Assembly (NCBI GenBank): GCA_937906635.1
Contig: CALCYP010000033.1
Location: forward strand, 1 to 7,736
Source of the DNA: an uncultured bacterium
Lineage (GTDB): Bacteria; Patescibacteriota; Gracilibacteria; Absconditabacterales; Absconditicoccaceae
DNA length: 7,736 nt
Direction: 5' to 3'
Both the position numbers and the translations under genes were made by a program. Positions 1-7,641 of this stretch are shown here, piece after piece (the first letter of the stretch is position 1; every line of letters begins with the position of its first letter). The notes below the pieces were generated by a model, which had not been told where the DNA came from, searched no databases, and worked only from the letters and a program-made list of their open reading frames with translations.

Positions 1-33
1 GGGTGGGGATTTAATAATTGTTTTACTCGAAAA

Positions 34-70
34 TCCTCCGTCCTATCGGACACCTCCTTTAAAAAGGAGG
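34..70. repeat. Two-hairpin palindromic (REP-like) element
   Basis: Two adjacent inverted repeats are visible. The first is GTCC-TATC-GGAC (40-51). The second is CCTCCTTT-AA-AAAGGAGG (53-70), an 8-bp stem with almost no loop. The leading CCTCC (35-39) is also complementary to the closing GGAGG, so alternative folds exist. The general form (CCTCCGTC, short loop, GACACCTCC, then the mirrored GGAGG) resembles mobile REP-like palindromes I recall from Firmicutes and some CPR genomes; that link is from memory and untested. There is no T-run after the stem, so it is a poor intrinsic terminator. The AGGAGG of its 3' arm could act as a ribosome-binding site for the following glycosyltransferase, and the stem would hide it. 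Confidence 0.55.
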
Positions 71-112
71 AAATATTAAGTGATGGGTGCTTTAGTTAAC
101 ATTAACAAGAGT

Positions 113-919
113 ATGAAGTTAGTTTCAGTTCTAATCTGTACCTACAATGCAGAAAAAACCATCAAAGAAACTCTAGATTCATGTATAAATCAGACCTACA
201 AAGATTTTGAAATACTGATACATGATGACCAATCTAAAGATAAAACTATCCAGATTATAAACGATATTTGCGATAAAAGAATTAAAATAATTGAATCGTG
301 AAAGAAGCTCTGACCATATAAGTGATTAAACTTTCTACTCGACCATGCGAAATGAGAATATATAGCAATACAAGATCATGATGATTTATGGAAGCCAGAG
401 AAACTAGAAAAGCAAGTCAAATTCCTAGAAGAAAATAAAAAGTACATAGGTTGCGGGACAAAAACTTTGATGTGGTACGAATGAGATAATAAATGCCTCG
501 AATACTATTTATCAAAAGAGAATTATTACACACTGCATCCATCGTTAATGTTTAGAAATGAGTGATATCGTTACATTGAGGACAGAATTTATATGTGAGA
601 TGCGTTATTTCAGAAAAAAGTGCTATGCAAGTGAAAGAATTTAATTTGAAATATCGATGAGACATTAACGATTCATCGCATAAAGCCGTGAGCTGAAAAT
701 TATAGTTATAAATGGTTTAAGTTTACGAGGAAGAATTTGAATACGATATATTCATTGCATGGCAAGTTATATTGAACCGAAGTGTTATTATGGGAATGTA
801 TGAGAAAGATTGTTTATCCGATATTGCATTTAATTAAATGTGATAGTTGGATTGATAAGATTGAGAGAGGGCCGTTTAGGTTACAGGGATATAAGGTTAA
901 AGAATTTCTGTTGAAGTAA
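113..919 (+). CDS. Family 2 glycosyltransferase (GT-A fold)
   Basis: The 268-aa product probably transfers a sugar from a nucleotide-sugar donor to a growing surface glycan at the inner face of the membrane. With TGA as glycine, the N-terminus begins with the GT2 core strand (VSVLICTYN, residues 4-12), followed by HDDQSKDKT (37-45), which holds the donor-binding aspartates. The metal-binding DxD-type motif is at 88-91 (DHDD) with the usual LWKPEKL after it. The acceptor-side segment LHPSLMFR lies near 141-148. The start at 113 puts the first strand at the N-terminus as in other GT2 enzymes. ATG 83 or GTG 80 are in-frame alternatives; an in-frame TAA at 77-79 limits any further extension. An AGGAGG at 65-70 precedes these but belongs to a palindrome. 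Eleven of 16 glycines are TGA, a lower share than most neighbours, and the gene looks richer in G+C, hinting at a different history. The donor sugar is unknown. Confidence 0.9.
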
Positions 920-942
920 TTTACCTTTTAAATTAGAGAATT

Positions 943-1554
943 ATGAACATTAAAGCTGTGTTATTCGATATGGATTGAGTCCTAATTGATGCTCGTGAAT
1001 GGCATTATGAAGCTCTAAATAGAGCATTAGCACTTTTTGGTTATACTATCACTCGTGAAGAACATGAATGATATTATAACTGATTACCAACATTAGTAAA
1101 ATTACAAAGGTTAACAGAAGAAAAATGACTTCCAGCAAGTCTTCATCAATTCATAAATGAAATGAAACAACAATATACAGTTGATGAGATTTACAATAAT
1201 AGTCAGCCAGATTTTTGAAAACAAGTTATGTTGAAAAAGTTGAAGAAAATGTGAATTAAGGTCGCTTGTTGTTCAAATTCAATAAGGAGAAGTATAGAGA
1301 TGATGCTTGATAAAGCTTTAATCTTAGATTATTTTGATTTAATCGTTAGTAATCAAGATATTTCGAAAGCAAAGCCAGATCCTGAAATGTATTTAAAAGC
1401 AATGGATTCTTTCTGATTAACACCAAATGAAGTAATTATTGTAGAAGATTCTCCACATGGAATTGAGGCTGCGAAGAAAGCATGATGACATTTAATTGTT
1501 GTAAATAATGCTACAGAAACACATCGATGAATTTTTTGAGATTATTTCAAATAA
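943..1554 (+). CDS. HAD-superfamily subfamily IA phosphatase/phosphoglucomutase-like
   Basis: The product is a soluble 203-aa haloacid dehalogenase-type enzyme, probably a small-molecule phosphatase or beta-phosphoglucomutase-like enzyme. All four HAD motifs are present: motif I FDMDG with nucleophile D9 and acid/base D11, motif II S111 in the CCSNS strand, motif III K144 in SKAKPDP, and motif IV VEDSPHG with D169. Residues about 15-85 form the helical cap, placing it in subfamily IA. G12 of motif I is encoded by TGA, and codons 181-182 are TGA TGA, so the frame is only open with TGA=Gly. Codon 195 is CGA, probably Trp under table 37. The gene begins 23 nt after the GT2 gene and precedes a nucleotidyltransferase by 24 nt. 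Inference: it dephosphorylates an intermediate of the precursor made by the adjacent enzymes. No Shine-Dalgarno sequence is seen; the ATG at 943 sits directly before the first beta strand. Confidence 0.92.
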
Positions 1555-1578
1555 TTTTTATTTTTTTAATTAAAAACT

Positions 1579-2319
1579 ATGTTAAACATCGTTATTCCAA
1601 TGGCATGAGCTTGAAGTAGATTCGCTCAAGCATGATACACTTTCCCAAAACCATTGATTGAGGTTAAATGAAAACCTATGATTCAGGTTGTTGTGGAAAA
1701 TCTTAAACCAAAGGATGATAGAGAATATAAATTTACATTTATCTGTCAAAGAGCTCATTATGATAAATATGCATTGAAATATCTATTAAATCTTATTGCT
1801 CCAAATTGTAATATTGCAATGACTGAATGAGTCACAAGATGAGCGGCTTGTACAGTATTATTAGCAAAAGAATACATCGACAATGATGATGAATTATTAT
1901 TAGCAAATTCAGATCAATATATAATTGATTGAATACAAGATTTTTTGAATCATGTTGATAACACTGAAACAGATTGATCAATTGAAATATTCAAATCTAC
2001 ACATCCCAAACGAAGCTTTGCAAGATTAGATAATGATTGATATGTTGAAGAAGTTGCAGAGAAAAAGCCAATTAGTGATAATGCTACAGTTGGAATCTAC
2101 TATTTCAGACATTGAAAAGACTTTGTAGAATGAGCAGAAAATATGATAAGAAAAAATATTACAACGAATGATGAATTTTATGTTTGTCCTGTGTATAATG
2201 AATTAATTCTAAATGATAAAAAAATAGATGTTTTCGATATAGGAAATAGAATGATTTGAATTGGTACACCAGAAGATTTGAACAGGTTTTTAGATTCTGA
2301 ATATTCAAATAATATTTAG
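1579..2319 (+). CDS. Sugar-phosphate-type nucleotidyltransferase (NTP_transferase)
   Basis: The 246-aa protein has the GT-A nucleotidyltransferase fold that joins an NTP with a sugar or polyol phosphate, releasing pyrophosphate. The signature loop IPMAGAGSRF (6-15) binds the nucleotide, FPKPLIEVKGKPMI (22-35) carries the usual catalytic lysine K24, and ANSDQ (109-113) provides the metal aspartate D112. Residues 142-175 (HPK-x-SFARLD, EVAEKKPISDNATVGIYYF) match a well-known capsule-associated subgroup that databases often label glycosyltransferase. The residue after HPK is a CGA codon (2011-2013), where this subgroup normally has Trp; this is one of the best pieces of evidence here that CGA means Trp, and it would be the only Trp in the protein. 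Twelve of 15 glycines are TGA, including both variable glycines of the signature loop. It is followed 18 nt later by the cupin. The nucleotide and sugar specificity cannot be told from sequence. Confidence 0.92.
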
Positions 2320-2337
2320 TTTATAAAAAGTTTTATA

Positions 2338-2664
2338 ATGAAAAAGCTTAATTTATCTGATTTTACAAAATGATGGTTTATTTGAGATTTTGAACCATCA
2401 TTACAAAAAACACAAGATTTTGAAGTGGCCGTAAAAACATACAAAAAGTGAGATCATGAAGAAAAGCATTTCCATAAAATAGCGACAGAATATACCGTAA
2501 TAAATAATTGAAAATTCAGAATGTGAAATGACATATTATGACCTTGAGATATAATGGTAGTATATCCAAACGATGCTACAGATTTTGAATGTTTAGAAGA
2601 TTGATCAAATACTGTTGTAAAAATTCCTTGTGTAAAGGGAGATAAATATATTGTAAATGAATAA
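2338..2664 (+). CDS. Small single-domain cupin protein
   Basis: This 108-aa protein is a single beta-barrel cupin. Cupin motif 1 is complete and correctly spaced: G38, H44, H46, E51 and G58, giving a likely divalent-metal site. Motif 2 (PGDIMVVYPNDATDF, 69-83) keeps the Pro-Gly turn but lacks the second-motif histidine, so metal ligation is three-residue or different from the canonical site. The N-terminal KGWFIGDFEPS is typical of small cupins found among sugar-nucleotide and capsule genes. Eight of nine glycines are TGA. The gene ends two bases before the next start, implying translational coupling with the phosphodiesterase. The role is unknown: an isomerase, epimerase or lyase acting on the precursor handled by its neighbours is possible, but no known enzyme activity is assignable. 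Confidence 0.88.
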
Positions 2665-2666
2665 AT

Positions 2667-3515
2667 ATGCGGTTAATAAGCCATAGATGATTAGATTCTT
2701 TAAATAAAGATTTTAAATATGCTGAAAGTTCTAAAGAAGCTTTTGAAAATTTACTAAATAGATGATATTGATTAGAATTTGATGTTAATTTTTCAAAAGA
2801 TTTAGTTCCATTTGTATTTCACGATAAATGATTAACAAGAATATCAAATTGAAAAGATAATAGACTATTTAAAGATTTAGGTTGGGTAGAAATAAAAAAG
2901 TATGAATTACAAAACAATTGTCATTTTATAACATTGGATGACTTATTTCAATTAATTGAGAATGAACAGAAAATTTGAATTCGATCTGCATTACATTTAA
3001 AATCTCAATATCAGGAAAAGAAATTATTAGATATTTTGATTAAAGTTATTGAAAATAATCCAAAAATTATAGAAAAGTTGTTTATGTTTGATGTTAAAAT
3101 TGATACAGCAAAATATTTAAAAGAGAAAAAATCAAATATTAAATTATTTTTCTCTGTATCACATGAATATGATGTACAAAGATTTAATAATTCTGTTTGA
3201 TGAACATTATACACTGTAGATGAAGCAATCCAAAATAAAAACTTAATAGCTTGAGTTTGGTTAGATGAACGAGATAGAAAAGACAAATATTGAACAAAAA
3301 AACTATACATAGATGAAGTTATAAATTGATTCAAAGGTGTATGATTAAAAACTGCTATGATATCTCCAGAATTGCATGCTAAATCTCCGTGATTATTATG
3401 ATGAGAATTTCATGAAGATGCAGAAAATGATAAAAAATTAAAACAAAGAATTGAAGAAATAAAAAATTTATGAATAGATTTTGTATGTACTGATTATTTA
3501 AATTATTATAAATAA
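2667..3515 (+). CDS. Glycerophosphodiester phosphodiesterase (GDPD)-like TIM-barrel protein
   Basis: The 282-aa product has the GDPD fold, which hydrolyses phosphodiesters by metal-assisted general acid/base catalysis. Catalytic landmarks are in order: HRG with H6 and R7, EFDV with metal ligands E37 and D39, HD with H52, and LHLK with K112 on a later barrel strand. The C-terminal half carries VWLDE (197-201), ISPELHAKSPGLLGGE (232-247) and VCTDYLNYY at the end, the last strand typical of GDPDs. No signal peptide is visible, so it should be cytoplasmic, unlike secreted GlpQ enzymes. Sixteen of 18 glycines are TGA, with two TGA TGA pairs (3198-3203 and 3399-3404). CGA at codon 202 falls where WLDEWD is expected, and codon 2 is CGG, the only CGG in the window. 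Its place among glycan genes suggests a precursor-processing role rather than lipid catabolism; this is inference. Confidence 0.9.
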
Positions 3516-3517
3516 AA

Positions 3518-4411
3518 ATGGCAAATAGACCAAGAATAGCATTTTGCTTTTCATGACAAGCAAGAACATTGGATCAGACTTATTTATTTTTTCAAAAAAA
3601 TCTTTTTGATGCAGCTAAGGGACAATGATTTGATTATGATATATTTTGTGCTGTTGAAGATGACGAAGATGTAGATAAAGTAAATTTGTTAAATCCAACA
3701 AAAGTTGAAAAGATAAAAAGTAGTGATGTCGAAAAAATTATTGAAGAAAAATATTGAGATTTTATTAAGGACGATTGGAATAAATACTATTTAATGAATT
3801 GTGATTTTAGTATATTTTTACAACAAATATATAAAGTTAGTAAAAGTATATCAATGGTAAATAATGTTGATTATAAATTAGTTCTTCGTCTCAGATTTGA
3901 TGTTTTTTTCTTTAATAAATTAAATTTTTTTGAAATAATAAAAGAGATAAATAGTTGATATATCATTTGTAATTTTCCGCGAAAAACTAAAAAATTTTGA
4001 ATTGATTTTTCTAAATTACGAGAGATTGAAGATTTTTATTTTATATGAACGGAGAAATCTCTGTTATGTCTTACATCTATTTTCGAAAACGTAAAAATCT
4101 TTTTGGAATCATATAAGGTAAAAGATAGGTATATGTTCATATTAAAAATAAATAAAATTATAGTCAACACTTTAATAAAAATTAACAAAAGAATTTGATA
4201 TATAGTATCCGTCGTATTAGCATGTATATCCAAAAAATTCTTTTTTTATTGGTTTAGTCCCGAATCATACTATTATGAATATTTATTATTGAATTGATGA
4301 AAAATAAAAAAAACAAATATTTCTCTCATTCTTCTAAGAAAGAATATTGAGGATTCGCAAATTCAATTACACAAAAAAACACTATATGAATTTTGACAAT
4401 TTATTTTTTAA
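3518..4411 (+). CDS. Putative glycosyltransferase-like protein with FSGQAR motif
   Basis: The 297-aa product starts with a beta strand and the motif FCFSGQARTLDQTY (9-22), followed by DYDIFCAVEDD (39-49) and later VLRLRFDVFF (122-131). That order (FSGQxR at the N-terminus, an arginine-rich strand with an aspartate in the middle) recalls a group of poorly characterised polysaccharide-cluster proteins regarded as glycosyltransferases; I recognise the pattern, not a named family. Residues about 226-248 are strongly hydrophobic and may be membrane-associated. The gene is the most AT-rich here, with many A and T homopolymers, and 10 of 11 glycines are TGA, including a TGA TGA pair at 4295-4300. 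Two CGA codons (155 and 168) are probably Trp but lie at positions I cannot judge. It starts two bases after the GDPD stop, so the two are likely coupled. The function is assigned from motif and context only. Confidence 0.75.
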
Positions 4412-4424
4412 AAAAATTAAATTA

Positions 4425-5528
4425 ATGCAAAAAATCATCTTTATGGGCATTGTTTGAAAAAAATGGAGTTTGTGAATTTATGGAGAGAAACTAATAGAAT
4501 CACTGAATAAAAAAACAATAGTAGTCGATAAAAGAAAAATTTATCCTGAAATGTCTCGTTTAAAAACAGTTTTTATTCAATTTATTGAAAATATTATTCC
4601 TCATAGAATGAAAATTTTGAACAAATGAGATATAATTTTGCAATCTCATTCTAGTTTTATCTTTCCTCCTATATGGTATTTAAAAAGAAGTATTATAGTT
4701 GTTCATGATTTAGTTTTGTTTGATGATGATTATTATGATTGACGCCCGATTTTTGTAAAACCTTTAAAATATTGGAATAAAACTATTTGAAAGTGGTTAT
4801 ACAAACGTATGTTGTATAAATGCCTTTGAATAGTAGCAATATCTCAGGCGACAAAAGATGATATAATAGATAAATTTTGAAAGGATTTAGAGAAGAAAGT
4901 CGAAGTTGTGTATAATGGAATTGATTTAAATATTTTTAAACCAGCTTCAAAAAAAGAAAAGCCAGATAACTTAAAGAATCAATATATCTGTTACATAGGT
5001 TCAGAAATGGATAGAAAAAATCTGAAAAATATTATAGCTGCATTTTCTGTTGTAAAAAAAGAATTCCCAAATTTAAAACTCATAAAAGCACCTAAAGATA
5101 ATACTTGAGACAGAGAAAAAACTCTGAAGTATATTGAAGATAATAATCTAAAAGTTTGAAAAGATGTTATTTTTATAGACGAATATCTTCCAATAGAAAA
5201 ATTGGTTGAATTATATCAATATTCAGAGATTTTCGTATTTCCATCATTAAAGGAAGGATTTTGATTCCCCATTCTTGAAGCTCAAGCTTGCGGAACTCCG
5301 GTAATCACAACAGATTATAATCCAATGAGAGAGTTGGTTACATACAAGGAAATGACAGTTAATCCTCTTAATCCAAAAGATATTGCCGAAAAAATAATAA
5401 AAATACTCAAAAATCCAATTTTAAGAGAAAGCATGGTTAAAGATTGATTAAAAAACTCTTCCTGATTTACACGAGATAATACAGCTCAAAATATGTTAAA
5501 TTTTATCGAAAAGTATAATTCAAAATAA
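4425..5528 (+). CDS. Family 4 glycosyltransferase (GT-B fold)
   Basis: The 367-aa product is a retaining GT4 glycosyltransferase, typical of polysaccharide assembly on the cytoplasmic side of the membrane. The N-terminal Rossmann domain includes VVHDLVLFD (92-100) and AISQATKDDI (138-147). The hinge VVYNGIDLNIFKP (161-173) and YIGSEMDRKNL (190-200) introduce the donor-binding domain. The EX7E motif is FPSLKEGFGFPILEAQACG (272-290), with E277 and E285 for the donor sugar; the second glycine of EGFG (G280) is a TGA codon. The C-terminus has GFTxDNTA (347-354), where x is CGA (5472-5474); the family consensus here is Trp (FSWEKTA-like), again supporting CGA=Trp. Twelve of 18 glycines are TGA. 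It starts 13 nt after the preceding stop with no visible Shine-Dalgarno sequence. Length is normal for the family. The sugar transferred is not predictable. Confidence 0.93.
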
Positions 5529-5550
5529 CATTTATTATTTATTATTACCC

Positions 5551-6534
5551 ATGCATATTCTCTACACTTTAAATGATAAATTTGTTCCACAAGTTGCAGC
5601 CTGAATCTGCTCTGTGTGTGAGAACAATGAGAAATGAACGGTAAATTTTCATATAATCTCTGCATGAATAACAGAAAAAAATCAAAATGAAATGAGAAAA
5701 TTAGCTGAAAAATATGATAATGAATTATATGTATATGAATTAAAACCTCTTGAAGAGTATTTCGATTTTAATTTTGATACAAACTGACGAAATCCTATTG
5801 TATTAGCCAGATTATTAGTAGATAAAATTTTACCAGATAATATTGATAAATTACTTTATCTTGATTGAGATACTATCGTTAGATGAAATTTGAATGATTT
5901 ATGGAATACTGATATGTGAAATAAAATCATTGGAATGAGCATAGAACCAACGGAAGATAAAACAAGAAAAGATAATTTATGACTCCATGATTATCCCTAT
6001 TGTAATGCATGAGTCCTACTAATAAATATGAAAAGATTTAGAGAAATAAAAGCCTGAAAAATAATTATTGATTACTATAAAGAACATGATGGACAGTTAT
6101 TTGCTAATGATCAAGATGCAATAAATGCCTCTATGAAAGATGAGATATATATTCTGCCACCAAAATATAATTTTTATAACATATTCTGGCAATATCCCCA
6201 TCGATTTATGAAAAATTTAATGTGAAAAGTTCCTTATTTTTCAAAAAAAGAATATATGGAATCGGTAAGGAATCCTGTAATTATCCATTATCTCTGAGAG
6301 GAAAGACCTTGGAGGGCATGAAATCATCATAAATATAAAGATGATTATAAGAAATATTTATGAATGACATATCGAAAAGATACTCCTGATGAAAAGTGAT
6401 GGAGATTATATTTTGTATGTTGGTATCTTTTCAATTTTGTTATGAAACCATTTCCTGCTCTAAGATATAAGATTATCAATTACTTAATCCCAAAATTTAT
6501 GACCTATAGAAAAAGACAACTGAAGAGAGGTTAA
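5551..6534 (+). CDS. Family 8 glycosyltransferase (LPS-type glucosyl/galactosyltransferase)
   Basis: The 327-aa product is a GT8 retaining enzyme related to lipopolysaccharide glucosyl- or galactosyltransferases. The N-terminal strand MHILYTLNDKFVPQVAAGI (1-19) is typical of GT8. VLARLLVDKILP (84-95) leads into LYLDGDTIV (102-110), with metal-binding DxD at D105 and D107. YCNAGVLLINM (150-160), NDQDAINA (186-193) and IHYLGEERPWRAGNHH (245-260) complete the signature, with H246 the usual late metal ligand. The C-terminal part (TYxKDTPDEKGW, 273-284) resembles the TPWKDTPxExGW tail of Firmicutes GT8 proteins, and its x is a CGA codon (6373-6375). Two more CGA codons are at 80 and 218. Fifteen of 18 glycines are TGA. 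It starts 22 nt after the GT4 gene and is the last + strand gene, ending 2 nt from the convergent Fic gene. Confidence 0.93.
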
Positions 6535-6546
6535 AATTATCTCTCT
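6524..6546. terminator. Possible bidirectional hairpin across two convergent stop codons
   Basis: AGAGAGGT (6524-6531) pairs with ATCTCTCT (6539-6546) through eight base pairs including one G-T wobble, with a 7-nt loop. The stem covers the stop codons of both the GT8 gene and the convergent Fic gene, which are separated by only two bases. There is no clean T-run immediately after the stem on either strand: the + side has AAATTT and then ATTTTT some 15 bases on, and the - side reaches CTTTTTC after about 10 bases. It may help convergent transcripts end, but the evidence is weak. Confidence 0.3.
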
Positions 6547-7613
6547 AAATTTGGTATATTTTTCAAAAAATCAAACAACTCAACATTTATATAAAAATTT
6601 TCCTTTCATTTTTTCTCTTTTCTCAATATTCATATTCCTATCAATTGATCTAAATATTTCATTGCTGATGGACGAGAGCATCATAAATCATCCATAATAA
6701 ATTCTATTTTCGTATAAGGATGTTTAAATGTATTATTCAATAATGTTTGACTATATATCTTTGGTAGTTTCTCTCTGATAATATGTTTTTGAGATAACAT
6801 CATATCTTTTATTCAATTGATAATATCTATAGTTTGTTTTGATGTTTTCTCTATTGCTGTAAGAATAAACAATATCCAATCATTCCAATTGTTATTATCA
6901 CGGATATCTTGTAAATATCTATAATATTCAGATTTATTCTGATTTATATATCTACTAAGATACAATATTGGAGAATCTAATAATCATTCTTTTACGATAT
7001 ATAAGATATTTATTATACGTCAAACTCTTCCATTTCAATCATAGAAAGGATGAATACTTTCAAATTGGTAATGTAATAATGCAACATTAATTAATGAATC
7101 ATGTCATGTATCTGAATCATTTAAATATTTTTCAAAATCTGACATCAAATCTAAAATTTCTTTAGGATTTTGAGGTGGAGTATAAACTGTTTTTCATGTC
7201 TTTTCATTTTTTAACTCCGTTCCAGCTATTTTCCTAAATCAAGCATCATTATGTTCTATTAGAGATTGAGCCTTTAATATATCTTTATTCATAATTAACT
7301 GACTTTTTTTTACAGAATGATATGTTGTCATTAAAGCATCAACATAATTATATACCTCTTTGGCTCATATTGTTGCAAAAGTCTTTTTATCTACATTACT
7401 TTGATATAATTCATCATGTGTAGTAATAATATTCTCAACTTCAGAGCTATCTTTCGCCTCTTGAAGTGATAAAGTATTTATAAGAATTTCTTCATTTGGA
7501 AGAATCTTTGAAACTCATTTTAATTCTGCTAATGCTTTATGAGCAGAAAGTAAATTTTTCATTATTTCTTTAGTTTCAAAGTGTTGTTTTGCGATAGTAT
7601 AAAGAGATTCCAT
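6537..7613 (-). CDS. Fic-domain protein (AMPylator type, class II) with C-terminal winged helix
   Basis: The 358-aa product is a Fic enzyme, which usually transfers AMP from ATP to a hydroxyl side chain of a target protein. The catalytic motif HPFYDGNGRVGR (188-199) is intact: H188 base, D192 metal ligand, N194, R196 and R199. Two of its three glycines (G193, G198) are TGA codons. An N-terminal inhibitory helix of the form (S/T)xxxE(G/N) is present as SSEVEN (56-61; S56, E60, N61), placing it in class II, where the glutamate blocks ATP binding. FRKIAGTEL (126-134) and VYTPP (143-147) form the flap that positions the target. Residues about 295-345, with CSRPSAMKYLDQL as recognition helix and a basic wing, look like a winged-helix DNA-binding domain. 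The start at 7613 gives the normal N-terminus. It has its own promoter region and no antitoxin partner is visible. Autoregulation is inferred. Confidence 0.93.
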
Positions 7614-7641
7614 AACAATTAAACTATTAATAAAACATCAT

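Noticed and set aside
2..79. Open frame reaching TAA at 77-79 as the tail of an upstream gene
   Set aside because: It runs straight through the palindromic element and has no recognisable protein signal; it cannot be judged without sequence to the left.
80..301. A 73-aa glycosyltransferase fragment ending at TGA, suggesting a pseudogene
   Set aside because: The TGA at 299-301 is a glycine codon; the frame runs on to TAA at 917-919 with the remaining GT2 motifs.
3011..3334. A 107-codon open frame on the - strand
   Set aside because: It is antisense to the GDPD-like gene, low in complexity and shows no family motif; the + strand frame has the complete catalytic set.
4036..4233. A 65-codon open frame on the - strand
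   Set aside because: It is antisense to the FSGQAR-motif gene, in its most AT-rich part, and resembles nothing.
113..7613. TGA read as tryptophan (table 4) or as selenocysteine
   Set aside because: TGA falls at invariant glycines (DxDG, DGNG, EGFG) and occurs about 107 times and in tandem, which fits glycine only.
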